Shown: positions 10,774 through 20,382 of the stretch, piece after piece
How positions within the stretch are numbered: position 1 is the stretch's first letter
How the letters are laid out: each line of letters starts with the position of its first letter
IMG/VR virus record: IMGVR_UViG_3300044624_001129
Location: 1-25,682 of that record
Reading direction: 5' to 3' (one strand)
DNA: 25,682 nt
Origin: a virus
The notes under the pieces: generated by a model
Databases searched by the model: none
Seen by the model: the letters and a program-made list of their open reading frames with translations, nothing else
Told to the model about the DNA's origin: nothing
Made by a program: the position numbers and the translations under genes

Positions 10774-11571
10774 GTGGATCGATTTAAATTTTATGTGGGG
10801 ACAAACAACCCGTCGTGGTTGTGGAATGAAAACAATACGAACCCGCTGTTTGTTTCTGTTCGTCGGCTTCGTAAATACAAAAAGTTTCGACCTTCAGGTG
10901 TTTCTTGGTCTTGTGACAGTGGTGGCTTTACGGAGCTTTCTATTTTTGATAAGTGGGTTACACCGCCAGGTCAGTATGTTGAAGAACTTTACCGTATTAC
11001 AGATGAGATTGGTTTGATGGATTGGGCTTCACCACAGGACTGGATGTGTGAACCGCACATGATTCAAAAAACAGGGAAGTCGATTGATGAGCATCAGCGT
11101 TTAACTTGCGAAAATTTTCTTGAGTTGCAAGGGTTAGCACCGGATCTTCCTATTATTCCTGTCTTGCAGGGGTGGGATCCTGATGATTACAGGGTTCATT
11201 TAGATATGTATTTGGATTATGGGGTTGATCTTCGTGATTATCCCACCGTTGGTATGGGGTCGTTTTGTCGTCGTGCAAACGTACAGGGCGTTAAACAGTT
11301 GGTGGAGGATTTGTCTGCTTACGGTCTAAAAATGCACGGGTTCGGGTTAAAGAAGGATGGGTTGAAACTTTTTCGTAATCATCTTGTGTCTTCTGATTCT
11401 ATGGCTTGGTCTTTTACTGCTCGTACTGCAATGTGGCAGGCCATGAAGTTGGGTTGTGAAACAAAGTATTTGTGTGATCGCACGGATCATAAAGCTAGGA
11501 ACTGTGGTGATTGTCATCGTTGGGCGATGATGTGGGCTGATGATGTAGCATCAACACAGCAAAGGATGTAA
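10774..11571 (+). CDS. dpdA: DpdA-like 7-deazaguanine DNA transglycosylase
   Basis: Predicted enzyme that exchanges guanine in DNA for a 7-deazaguanine such as preQ0, related to tRNA-guanine transglycosylase. Signatures in order are FYVGTNNPSWLW (6-17), PLFVSVRRLRKYK, WSCDSGGFTEL (45-55, with the DSGGF motif of the TGT barrel; Asp48), MDWASPQDWMCEPHM, LPIIPVLQGWDPDDY, VGMGSFCRR, HGFGLK, and SSDSMAWS (Asp208, candidate nucleophile). A C-terminal Cys/His group (CDRTDHKARNCGDCHRW) could hold zinc. Family proteins normally begin just before FY[LV]GT, so GTG 10774, preceded by a GCGGGAAG site, is preferred. The frame is open back to 10570, which would add a Cys-rich extension of 68 residues. The stop overlaps the TerL start (TAATG). 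Modification would protect phage DNA from host restriction. No preQ0 synthesis genes are in view. Confidence 0.85.
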   Translation: MDRFKFYVGTNNPSWLWNENNTNPLFVSVRRLRKYKKFRPSGVSWSCDSGGFTELSIFDKWVTPPGQYVEELYRITDEIGLMDWASPQDWMCEPHMIQKTGKSIDEHQRLTCENFLELQGLAPDLPIIPVLQGWDPDDYRVHLDMYLDYGVDLRDYPTVGMGSFCRRANVQGVKQLVEDLSAYGLKMHGFGLKKDGLKLFRNHLVSSDSMAWSFTARTAMWQAMKLGCETKYLCDRTDHKARNCGDCHRWAMMWADDVASTQQRM

Positions 11572-13550
11572 TGGGTACTAAACGATCTGTCCCTCCTCAG
11601 GACAAAGCCAAGTTTTTTGCGTTGATCGCGTCGGGGCGTACCATCAAAGATGCGTGTGCTGAAACAGGGGTGCATTACAACACGGGTTCACGTTGGGTGA
11701 AAAAAGCGAAACTGTTGGAAGCGAACCGTAAAGAAGCGGCCCATAAGGTTTCGTCTGGTGCAGGATCAGGCGGTAGGCAATCTGTTGCACACCATAATTT
11801 TATGGATGCGATTGATTTGCCGTCAGTTATCCCGTATGAGCATTTGTGCGATAACGCTAAACGCGGGTTGGAAGATTTTGATTTTTTCCGTAGCCACTAT
11901 CTTGGGCGTGTCCCATCGCCGTGGCAGGTCGAAGCAGCAGTGCAACTTGTTGGGTTGTTGGAGTCTGAAGAAAAAGAATTTGTGGTGTTGAACGTTCCGC
12001 CTGGTGCGGGTAAGTCCACATTGTTTCACGATGTTGCGGTGTGGGCGATTGTTCGTAACCGGCGTGTTCGTGTGATGATTGGGTCGGTTTCTCAGAACAT
12101 GGCGAAGATGTACTCTCGTCGTATCCGTGAAACGCTTGAGCGTGTGATGCCTATTGAACCTGATCCGATGATGGTTCAGAAGGGGTTGGCTGTCAACGCG
12201 GAAGGCTGTCTAACGATTGACTATGGCAGGTTCAAACCTGTCGATAAGGGGGCGTTGTGGCGTTCAGAGGAGTTTGTTGTTGAACAAGAAGACGGAAACG
12301 GTTTGGATAACAAAGAACCAACAGTCCGAGCCTACGGTATTGAGGCAGAGTTCATCGGCCACCGTGCCGACCTTTGCTTGTTTGACGATGTGGCCTCACC
12401 CGATAACGCCCGTGAAAGTGTGGCTCGCGACAAACTCCTTGAACGGTGGGACAATGTGGCTGAAGCCCGATGCGACCCAGGTGGGTTGCTAGCTGTTATC
12501 GGGCAGCGTCTCGGTTCGGGTGATTTGTACGCTCATTGTCTTGCGAAGGAAACGTATGACATTGAAGAAGACATCAACTATGACGGTTCGGATGTGCAAT
12601 CCCCTGAAGATGTTGAATCTGGTCAGCCTGTCCGACAGAAAAAATACAAGCACATCATCTATAAAGCGTATTACGAAGAATTAGATACCGGTAAGGAATC
12701 TCGTTCGTTCAAATCGTTGCCGTACCCTGAAGGTCCGTTGCTTGACCCGAAGCGTCTCCCGTGGAAAGATTTGTCGTTTATCCGCTACAACAAACCTGAC
12801 GTGTTTCAGGTGGTGTACCAACAGGAAGACCTTGATCTTGATGCTCGACTGGTGGACCGTACTTGGATTACTGGTGGCAAAGGAGCAGATGGGGTGGATT
12901 ACCCTGGCTGTGTTGATAACGAACGCCAACCTGGGTATATCCCTGAAGGTTTAGCGCATCCGTGGGTGTCTATTTGTGCGGTTGACCCGTCACCAACAAT
13001 GTTTTGGGCGTTTGTTTGGATTATTTACCAGCCTGAAACCCAGATATACCATGTGGTTGACCTTGAACGGGTGAAGTTGACCGCTGAAGAAGTCCTTGGA
13101 TTTAACACTTCGACGGGGGAGTATTCAGGGTTGATGCACGAATGGCAGGAACGGTCCTACCAGATGGGTTATCCGATTAGCCATTGGGTTGTTGAGATCA
13201 ATGCGGCACAGCGTTTCTTGTTGGCACACGATTTTGTGCGTCGCTGGCAGGCAACTAACCGTGTGAACGTCATTTCTCATACCACTTCCCGTAACAAAGT
13301 TGACGAAAAGCTTGGTGTTGAGGCGTTGATTCCGCCGGTGATTAGGTCGGGGGCTATGCGGTTCCCTTCTATGCGTGGCAACTGGAAAACATTGGCGGCC
13401 CAGGATGAGTTGACTAAGTGGAGTCGAGATAAAAAGCACGGCACCGACATTGTGATGGCGTTGTGGATGGCGATTTTGAATCTGCCTAATTTGACCCAGG
13501 CGAAGCCACCGCCGAGACAGTGGCGACCTTCGTGGTTGACAACCAGATAA
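11571..13550 (+). CDS. terL: Terminase large subunit with N-terminal helix-turn-helix
   Basis: The DNA-packaging motor and nuclease, 659 residues. Residues about 11-48 (KAKFFALIASGRTIKDACAE followed by TGVHYNTGSRWVKKAK) form a helix-turn-helix of the type seen in small terminase subunits, so the two functions may be fused. The ATPase has Walker A PPGAGKST (143-150) and Walker B LCLFDD (268-273). The RNase H-like nuclease begins near ICAVDPSPTMFWAFVWI (about 465) and ends with GTDIVMALWMAIL (about 630). The ATG overlaps the DpdA stop, tying DNA modification to packaging in one transcript. No separate small terminase gene is seen nearby. Confidence 0.93.
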   Translation: MGTKRSVPPQDKAKFFALIASGRTIKDACAETGVHYNTGSRWVKKAKLLEANRKEAAHKVSSGAGSGGRQSVAHHNFMDAIDLPSVIPYEHLCDNAKRGLEDFDFFRSHYLGRVPSPWQVEAAVQLVGLLESEEKEFVVLNVPPGAGKSTLFHDVAVWAIVRNRRVRVMIGSVSQNMAKMYSRRIRETLERVMPIEPDPMMVQKGLAVNAEGCLTIDYGRFKPVDKGALWRSEEFVVEQEDGNGLDNKEPTVRAYGIEAEFIGHRADLCLFDDVASPDNARESVARDKLLERWDNVAEARCDPGGLLAVIGQRLGSGDLYAHCLAKETYDIEEDINYDGSDVQSPEDVESGQPVRQKKYKHIIYKAYYEELDTGKESRSFKSLPYPEGPLLDPKRLPWKDLSFIRYNKPDVFQVVYQQEDLDLDARLVDRTWITGGKGADGVDYPGCVDNERQPGYIPEGLAHPWVSICAVDPSPTMFWAFVWIIYQPETQIYHVVDLERVKLTAEEVLGFNTSTGEYSGLMHEWQERSYQMGYPISHWVVEINAAQRFLLAHDFVRRWQATNRVNVISHTTSRNKVDEKLGVEALIPPVIRSGAMRFPSMRGNWKTLAAQDELTKWSRDKKHGTDIVMALWMAILNLPNLTQAKPPPRQWRPSWLTTR

Positions 13551-13562
13551 ATGTGTTATCTT
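13536..13562 (+). promoter_or_regulatory. Possible promoter or operator upstream of portal
   Basis: TTGACA (13536-13541) overlaps the last codons of terL. It is followed after 15 bases by TATCTT, a poor -10 with short spacing. GATAA-ATGTG-TTATC (13546-13560) is a perfect inverted repeat with 5-bp arms. A similar TGTGTTAT string lies before the gene at 25159. It could be a weak late promoter; coupling from the upstream transcript is equally likely. Confidence 0.35.
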
Positions 13563-13591
13563 AGGTTCGTCTTGGCTACCAAAGGTTTTGA

Positions 13592-15394
13592 ATGAAAACT
13601 GTTGAAGAAATCGTTGAACTGTACAAGGATCGTGTTGACACTCAAGGACCGATCCTTCGTCAGATGCGAGAAGTGCGACAGTTAGCAAATGGTGATGTCA
13701 TTGTTCCGTTGAACGAATTGGACAGGAACACGAAATCTTCTGTGGCGAACCTGCTTGTTCAGGGTCTTGACCAGATGAGTATGCGTGTTGCTTCTACGAT
13801 GCCGTCACCGTATTTTCCTGCTTTGCGTGAAGGTCAGGACCGTTCGATGAAACTGGCCCGTGACCGTAAGCGGGCAATGCTGGCTATTTGGGATCAGAAC
13901 CGTATGTCTATGAAGATGCGTCAACGTGCGCGTCACCTTTTGGCGTACAGCAATTCGCCTGTTTATTTGAAGCCGAACTTTGATAAGCGTCTTCCTGAGT
14001 GGCAGTTGCGTAACCCGTTGGATACTTTTGCTGCTCCACGGATTGACATTGATAATCCTGTTCCGGACAATGTGATTTTTACGTATCACCGCCCGTACCG
14101 TTGGCTGATGCAAAACTACGGGGTACTGTTGAACGGTACGTTGCGTGTGGCGAACCCAGGACAAGACACCCTGTTCACCATCCTTGAATACGTCTGCGCC
14201 AACGAAATCGTCACCATCGTGATGGGATCAGAAAAATCTTTCGACCCTCTAACAGGGCAAACCTTCCCAGGTCAGCAAGCAGTAGAACTGTCCCGTGTCA
14301 TCAACCGCACAGGTATGCCACTGGTAGTTATGCCGCAACGCATCACCCTTGACAAACCCCGTGGACAATTCGACGGGTTGCTCGGAATGTATTACACCCG
14401 CGCCCGTTTGCAAGCCCTCACCGAAATCGCTATTGAACGAGGCATTTTCCCTGACGAATACCTTGTGTCACGCCCAGGTGAAAACGCTGAAATCATCCAA
14501 ATCGCAGACGGCAAAACAGGCCAACTTGGTGTGGTCAAAGGTGGCGACATTACACAGCTACAAACAAACCCTGGCTACAAAACAGATGTGGCGTTGGACC
14601 GTTTGGAACGTCAAGAACGCCTAGAAGGTGCTATCCCCGCAGAGTTCGGTGGAGAATCCGGCACAAACATCCGTACAGGTCGCCGTGGCGAATCCATCCT
14701 GTCAGCAACCGTGGACTTCCGTGTACAAGAAGCGCAAGAACTGTTCGCATCTTCACTTGTTGAAGAAGACAAAATCGCTATCGCTATCGAAAAAGCCTAC
14801 TGGGGTAACGCATCAAAGTCGTTCTACATCCCAGGCACAGGCGGCGGAATGAAGGATTACACCCCGAACAAGATGTGGGAAACCGACTTCCATTATGTTT
14901 CATACTCCGCATCAGGGGCAGACATCAACAATCTTGTTATCAGTCTTGGACAACGCTTAGGTACAGGCTTGATGTCTAAAGAATCAGCCCGTGAAGCAGA
15001 CCCAATGATTAGCGATCCTGAGTTGGAACGTGACCGTATCGTGGCAGAAGCCATCGAGTCGGCTTTGTTGCAGTCAGTACAGGCACAAGCCGCCGACCCG
15101 AACGGCCCATACCAACCAGATGATTTGGCTTTCATCGCTGAACAGGTAGCATCTAACAAGATGAGTTTGCCTCAAGCTATTCAAGCAGCGCAGAAACGCG
15201 CACAGGAACGACAGGCAACTCCCGCCCCGACGGGTGCGCCAGAAACAATGCCTGGTTTGTCACCTGCTGGTGTCGGTATGGAACAACCAATGGAAGCCCC
15301 TGCACCGTCAGGTATCGAAGGTCTTCTTGCACAACTAGGTGGTGGCGGTGGTGGTATGGCTCCGCCTGCTCCACCAATGGGAGGGATGCTGTAA
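13592..15394 (+). CDS. Portal protein
   Basis: A 600-residue protein directly after TerL, the usual portal position. It has a helical N-terminus (about 1-60), a region with MRQRARHLLAYSNSPVYLKP (about 110-130) and 'WQLRNPLDTFAAPRID', a core with LGMYYTRARLQALTEIAIERG, and GGESGTNIRTGRRGESILSA, which matches portal proteins of related actinophages. The long helical C-terminus ends in a Gly/Pro/Met-rich low-complexity tail (LLAQLGGGGGGMAPPAPPMG). AAAGG lies before the ATG. It would form the dodecameric ring through which DNA enters and leaves. From about codon 188 the plus strand switches from G/T-rich to A/C-rich, a sharp change within one gene. The assignment rests on position and general pattern. 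Confidence 0.82.
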   Translation: MKTVEEIVELYKDRVDTQGPILRQMREVRQLANGDVIVPLNELDRNTKSSVANLLVQGLDQMSMRVASTMPSPYFPALREGQDRSMKLARDRKRAMLAIWDQNRMSMKMRQRARHLLAYSNSPVYLKPNFDKRLPEWQLRNPLDTFAAPRIDIDNPVPDNVIFTYHRPYRWLMQNYGVLLNGTLRVANPGQDTLFTILEYVCANEIVTIVMGSEKSFDPLTGQTFPGQQAVELSRVINRTGMPLVVMPQRITLDKPRGQFDGLLGMYYTRARLQALTEIAIERGIFPDEYLVSRPGENAEIIQIADGKTGQLGVVKGGDITQLQTNPGYKTDVALDRLERQERLEGAIPAEFGGESGTNIRTGRRGESILSATVDFRVQEAQELFASSLVEEDKIAIAIEKAYWGNASKSFYIPGTGGGMKDYTPNKMWETDFHYVSYSASGADINNLVISLGQRLGTGLMSKESAREADPMISDPELERDRIVAEAIESALLQSVQAQAADPNGPYQPDDLAFIAEQVASNKMSLPQAIQAAQKRAQERQATPAPTGAPETMPGLSPAGVGMEQPMEAPAPSGIEGLLAQLGGGGGGMAPPAPPMGGML

Positions 15395-15763
15395 ATGGCG
15401 AAGCAATACCCAAATCGTTCTGATCTTCGTGGTGGCAAAGTAGCGAAACAAACCGTTACCGGTCAAACCTATGGTCAGGCTACACAGCAGATGCAGGCAC
15501 AGTCGGCTGTTCCTATGGCGCAATCCCCAACAGATAAACCTGTTGTAACCCCTGGTTCTCTTGGTGCTTTTGACCGCCCCACGGAACGCCCGATGGAACC
15601 TGTAACAGCGGGTGCTTCGTTTGGTCCTGGGCCTACACCACAATCACAGTTTCGTGTACCCACATCTGACCCTGTAGTAACAGAGTTACGTGCGTTGTTG
15701 GCGGCATACCCGTCTGACGAGTTAGCAGATATGTTGGATTCGTACATCCGTGAGGGCTACTAA
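15395..15763 (+). CDS. Small portal-adjacent protein of unknown function
   Basis: A 122-residue protein starting on the base after the portal stop. The first 95 residues are Gln/Pro/Thr/Gly-rich and probably disordered (SDLRGGKVAKQTVTGQTYGQ, then QMQAQSAVPMAQ). Only the last 25 form a clear helix (VVTELRALLAAYPSDELADM). Such proteins follow the portal in several actinophages and may be virion adaptors or chaperones, but I cannot name a function. Its stop overlaps the next ATG (TAATG). Confidence 0.7.
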   Translation: MAKQYPNRSDLRGGKVAKQTVTGQTYGQATQQMQAQSAVPMAQSPTDKPVVTPGSLGAFDRPTERPMEPVTAGASFGPGPTPQSQFRVPTSDPVVTELRALLAAYPSDELADMLDSYIREGY

Positions 15764-18700
15764 TGCCGTTTATTCAGGGTGACCCTGTAACACAGAACCA
15801 ACGTTACGCATCGTTTGTTGAACAAGAAAAAGCAGATAAACAAGCACAACAGTCATTGACTAAAGATGTTGCTGCCCGTGTGTCGCAAATCTATAAAGAT
15901 GCACCGTACATCCCTGCGTCGGTTATTTTGTCTATGGCTAAATCTGGAACCAGTCCAGAAACCGTAGAGGCAATCAAGAAGACTGCCGCACAGCAAACCG
16001 CTAACCAGTTGGCACCGAACAAACCCAAGAAAAAGGGTTGGTTTCATGAACTAATTTACGACAATGTGAAGGCTGCTTCTCGATGGTCTTTTGCTGGTTT
16101 GTCCCTTGTACCCGATCTTGTACAAAACGCTGCTTCACAAGCTTTCTCAGCAAACGACCCCGCTGGATTTGACGGATGGTTCAAGTCCACACAGTTAGGT
16201 ACCTTGATGTCCAACACCAAGGAAGCCGGTGAAGGTTTCTTCCTTGGTGAAACCGCTATGGAAAAGCAAGCGGAACGCGCACGCCGAGTACGTGGAACTA
16301 TCAACGGTTCAGCGTGGACCATTGGCCGTGGAGCCGCAGAGGTGGCATTTACCCCAGGTTCTAAACCGTATGCTTTTTTGTCAGGGTTTATTGATGCCGC
16401 AGTACAAATTGGTGCCGATCCAACACTCCCCGCTGGCAAAGCCCTGAAGACTGCGCGACTCGCCAAAGCAACATTGCCTGGTGTCGGTACAGCAGAAGAA
16501 ATTGCTAACGCATCTCAACTTGCTAAAGGTCTAGCAGGTTTAAATAGTGCCGAAGGTATGTCTTTTCAAGCATCCAAGTTTGGTCAGTGGGCAACATCTG
16601 ATCCACGCGCAAAGCGTTTGACATCTCGAATTGTTGAAATAGCTAGCGATGCATCTAAAACAGTAGAAGAAAAAACTCTGTTTATGTTGGAAAACATTCC
16701 AGGTTTAGACCCTGTTATGGCTCGCGCATTTGCTGAAGCAGACGACCAAGCGAAAGTTCTTGGTTTGCTTGGTACAGCATCGGCTCGTTTGACAACAAAC
16801 CCTGCTGATGTTTTGTTGCCTACAGATATCCGTGACATAAAACTTGCTCGACGCTTAGACCCACGATTTGATGATTCGGTAAAAGAACGTGTTGGTTTAT
16901 ACAGAAACTTTCGTGGTAAGTGGCTTCAAACAATGCCCAAAGGGACAGTAGTTATCAACGGCACAGGAGCAGACAAAACACAGGCTGTTATGAACTACGC
17001 CCGTTATCTTCGTGGCTCAGGTTTAGCAGATGACAGCCAAGAATTCAAGACCGTCATGCAGAAAGTGGTGGAAGCGTATTCCAGCGCCGACCCTTCTATA
17101 GCCCGCGCATCCGCAAAGGAAGCATACGATTTACTTATTGAAACCGTATTTGTTTCTTTAGGTGGAAAATCAGCAGGTGCTAAACAAGCCGCTAAAGAAA
17201 TTATTGGTGCAGCACGATCCGCTAAAGCACGTGTATTCAACATCAACGATGTAGGTAACGCAGATGATGGCGGTGCTTTACAGATGCTTCGTTCTGTTTT
17301 GCCTGAAGATGTATTTGACGACATACCACTTGATGTCCAAGACCGTCTCGTAATCAACGGCCCAGGTGCGCTTATTGAACTAGCTGACGATGTTGAAGTT
17401 CTTCCTGATTTTCGTCGTATGCGAGCATTGGCGGGTAACCCTTGGTTGACACGCAACACAGCAGGTGGTCAACGTGCTGGCACAGTGATGGCTGAGTTTG
17501 TTCAAAACGAAATTTGGAAACCACTCACCTTGGCGACTGGCGGATACATGATGCGTAACATGATTGACGCACAAACCCGTATCGCCATGTCTGGTAGATC
17601 AGGATTGTTCAGCCATCCACAGGATTTCATCTTGTGGGTTCTTCGCAAGAAGGGCGCATTTGACATTACCGGTGAAGACTTCGGTGGTGTTGCTGGTGTA
17701 TGGAATAAAGAACAAGACGAGTTTTGGCAAGCACTTACATTTGACCTGCATAAGAACTTGAATGATCCTGTTGCCGCTGAACAAAACCTGATTCGTAACG
17801 GAAACTTCTCTATCGTTGACCGTGGAGATGATGCCGTAGCCCACGTTACTGGTTATGTCGATAACTTGGCTTTGATTCATACTGACCCTATTTTGTCGCG
17901 TGTAGCAAAACTAGGTCTTGAAGGTTTGGACCAACCAGCGCGTGTTCAGAAAATCAAGGATTGGTTGACATCTCCTGAGAACAAAGAACTTCTTGGGCAG
18001 TTACGTAATTATTTTGCTGAAGGCGTGAAGTACACCGATCCTGTATCGGGTAAGACAGGTCGCATCAGGATTGACCCTGCCGATTTAGACACTGCTGTTG
18101 ATGCTTGGGTGGATAAACTTTCAGAGTTCCGTGTTGGAAGTATTGTCCGTGACAACAAAGATTTGCGTGTTGTTTCTGCCTACAACAGGGTTCCCTTGAC
18201 AACAATGGATGACGGCGGTAAAACAATTACTGCTGGCCCACGCAATATTGACATCAACGACATTGATCCGAAAGACATCATCGACGGTGACGGCGGTATT
18301 GGTTCAGTTATCCGTCTTGAAGATGATGTTGAAGGTTTGATTATTGGCACGGTGGACACCCCAACAGGTATTGACCCGTTCACTGGTTTGCCTTCCACTA
18401 AACAGGATTATGTTGTCCAGCCTGTACACAATGGCCCTGCTTTCACTAAGGATGGTTTAGGTACACAGAATCTTCGCAATCTTCTTGACACTCTTGGCGA
18501 GGAAGGAAAACTCGCACAGAAGGTAAAGATTGCTCAACGCGGTACTACGGCTAATACGGAACTTGGGCAACGTGCTTTGCAGGTGAAGAACAAGTTTGTT
18601 GATACTTTCTTTGTGAGCTTGTATGGCAAGGCGACACAGTTTCTTGAGAAGTCTCCGGTGTTCCGCCAGTCTTACTATCGTGAAGTGTTCAACAATGCTG

Positions 18701-20382
18701 ACTTGTTGGCACCATCTGAAGCGGCGGCTTTGTTGAAGCGGGCTAATACTGAAGCCACAAAGTCTGGTATGAAACTTGCTAACTATGTTGGTGGCAAGGA
18801 TGTTCTTGCTCGACTTAAAGAAGTTGCGGCATCAACATCTGACGCTATTGGGACATTGGAACAACTAGACGATTTTGCTAAAGCATCAGCATTGCGTCAA
18901 ACAAAAGAACTGTTGTACAACGCCACAGAACGCTCCAACCTTGAAGACATATTCCGTATCATCATCCCGTTCGGTGGTGCCTGGAAAGAAGTTATGGGAA
19001 CTTACGCCAAAGCAGTAGTCGAAGACCCAACCCGTCTCCGCAAAGCTCAACTTATTTTTGACGGTGCAAGAAAGTTTGACCCCGACAACGACGGTCAAGG
19101 GTTCTTCTATCGTGACGCAACTACCGGTGAATACTCGTTCAACTTCCCATTGTCAGGTGACATTGCTCAACTATTGACAGGGCAAGATGTACCACTTCAA
19201 GCACCCGTACAACGTTTGTCTATTGGTCTTGGAGTTGTCCCGTCTATCGGGCCGATGGCTCAAGTTGCAGCATCAAAAATTATTCCCGACACCCCCGCCA
19301 CTGACGACATCATCGGGTTCCTTCTTCCATACGGAAGAAAAACAGACTTCAACCTGTTGCCATTGTGGGCTAAGAAAATGCAAGAAGCTTGGGAAGGCAA
19401 CACTCAAAACCTGCAAACCGTGTACGGCAACACCTACATTGAGACGCTTCGCGCATTGTCGGCTTCAGGTGAATACGACCTTGCCGATCCGAACGAGCAA
19501 GAACAACTGTATGCCGACGCTAAAGGTAAAGCACGTTGGCTTACTTTCTTACGTGCAGCAGGTCAGTTCATCGGACCAACTTCTCCATCTCCTGAGTTCA
19601 AGATTGCCACCAAAGAAGGCGACGTGTATGGAACACAGTTGGTGAAAGAGTTTCAGAAACTACAGGCCAACAACTACGACACGGCTGTATCCGAGTTTCT
19701 TCGTATCTACGGCAACGACGCTTTGTTATACATTTCCAACAAAACAGAATCAGTTGCCGGTGGTTTAGAAGCAACCGAAGATTTTGGTGATTGGGAACGA
19801 GGCGAAGGAGAAGGTCTTATTGACCAATACCCTGATGTCGCTGGCTTTATGGCTCCAGGTGGAGACAACTTCTCATTTGAGGTGTGGTCACGGCAGGTAT
19901 CTAAGGGTCGTCGTCGTCGCCTGTCGGATCGTGAGATTGTCGAGTTGGCACAGTACCGTGCAGCATCGGCACAGTATCGAGCATTGCGGGACAAACTGCC
20001 TCCCCGCCCAACAGCAGATCAAAAACGTTGGCTTCGCCAGTGGCGTGTCAAACTGAACAAGGAATACCCTGGTTTTCCTGTGGTGGCAGAGTTCAACCCT
20101 GGTGAGTTCCCGAAGAAATTGGAACAGTTGGGTCGTCTTGTGCAGGATAACCGTCTCGCAGATAACGATGTGGCTGACGCAACCCGTCAGTATTTGCAGG
20201 CGCGTGACGCGGCAGTTGAGCGTTATGTTCAGGCTGGTGGCGCGGCAGGTGGTTTCTCTACTGCTGTGGCTGCGGCCCCATTGCGCGACTGGCTTGCCGG
20301 TATCGGCAAAGCTTTGAAAGAGGATACGCCTGAGTTCGCTCGTTTGTATGAAAGACTGTTATCAACAGAGGTAGAAGAATGA
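15763..20382 (+). CDS. Giant (1539 aa) putative internal virion protein
   Basis: One open frame of 1539 residues, by far the longest in the window. It has no signal peptide, no tape-measure-like repeats and no catalytic motif that I recognise. Features include a helical start (QRYASFVEQEKADKQAQQSL), a basic patch (NKPKKKGWFHELIYD, about 87-101), and long Ala-rich helical stretches (about 150-560). A central beta-rich part (about 780-930) contains IDINDIDPKDIIDGDGGIGS and VIRLEDDVEGLIIGTVDTPT. Another conserved-looking block is IFRIIIPFGGAWKEVMGTYA (about 1065-1085), and there is an Arg-rich region (VSKGRRRRLSDREIVE, about 1380). Its position between portal and scaffold, and its size, recall ejected internal proteins of podoviruses or multi-domain polyvalent proteins. 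It would act inside the capsid or during DNA delivery. That role is inference. Confidence 0.72.
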   Translation: MPFIQGDPVTQNQRYASFVEQEKADKQAQQSLTKDVAARVSQIYKDAPYIPASVILSMAKSGTSPETVEAIKKTAAQQTANQLAPNKPKKKGWFHELIYDNVKAASRWSFAGLSLVPDLVQNAASQAFSANDPAGFDGWFKSTQLGTLMSNTKEAGEGFFLGETAMEKQAERARRVRGTINGSAWTIGRGAAEVAFTPGSKPYAFLSGFIDAAVQIGADPTLPAGKALKTARLAKATLPGVGTAEEIANASQLAKGLAGLNSAEGMSFQASKFGQWATSDPRAKRLTSRIVEIASDASKTVEEKTLFMLENIPGLDPVMARAFAEADDQAKVLGLLGTASARLTTNPADVLLPTDIRDIKLARRLDPRFDDSVKERVGLYRNFRGKWLQTMPKGTVVINGTGADKTQAVMNYARYLRGSGLADDSQEFKTVMQKVVEAYSSADPSIARASAKEAYDLLIETVFVSLGGKSAGAKQAAKEIIGAARSAKARVFNINDVGNADDGGALQMLRSVLPEDVFDDIPLDVQDRLVINGPGALIELADDVEVLPDFRRMRALAGNPWLTRNTAGGQRAGTVMAEFVQNEIWKPLTLATGGYMMRNMIDAQTRIAMSGRSGLFSHPQDFILWVLRKKGAFDITGEDFGGVAGVWNKEQDEFWQALTFDLHKNLNDPVAAEQNLIRNGNFSIVDRGDDAVAHVTGYVDNLALIHTDPILSRVAKLGLEGLDQPARVQKIKDWLTSPENKELLGQLRNYFAEGVKYTDPVSGKTGRIRIDPADLDTAVDAWVDKLSEFRVGSIVRDNKDLRVVSAYNRVPLTTMDDGGKTITAGPRNIDINDIDPKDIIDGDGGIGSVIRLEDDVEGLIIGTVDTPTGIDPFTGLPSTKQDYVVQPVHNGPAFTKDGLGTQNLRNLLDTLGEEGKLAQKVKIAQRGTTANTELGQRALQVKNKFVDTFFVSLYGKATQFLEKSPVFRQSYYREVFNNADLLAPSEAAALLKRANTEATKSGMKLANYVGGKDVLARLKEVAASTSDAIGTLEQLDDFAKASALRQTKELLYNATERSNLEDIFRIIIPFGGAWKEVMGTYAKAVVEDPTRLRKAQLIFDGARKFDPDNDGQGFFYRDATTGEYSFNFPLSGDIAQLLTGQDVPLQAPVQRLSIGLGVVPSIGPMAQVAASKIIPDTPATDDIIGFLLPYGRKTDFNLLPLWAKKMQEAWEGNTQNLQTVYGNTYIETLRALSASGEYDLADPNEQEQLYADAKGKARWLTFLRAAGQFIGPTSPSPEFKIATKEGDVYGTQLVKEFQKLQANNYDTAVSEFLRIYGNDALLYISNKTESVAGGLEATEDFGDWERGEGEGLIDQYPDVAGFMAPGGDNFSFEVWSRQVSKGRRRRLSDREIVELAQYRAASAQYRALRDKLPPRPTADQKRWLRQWRVKLNKEYPGFPVVAEFNPGEFPKKLEQLGRLVQDNRLADNDVADATRQYLQARDAAVERYVQAGGAAGGFSTAVAAAPLRDWLAGIGKALKEDTPEFARLYERLLSTEVEE

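Noticed and set aside
13125-13688. Minus-strand open frame of 187 codons opposite TerL and portal
   Set aside because: Antisense to two strongly supported genes and crosses their junction; no promoter or ribosome binding site found.
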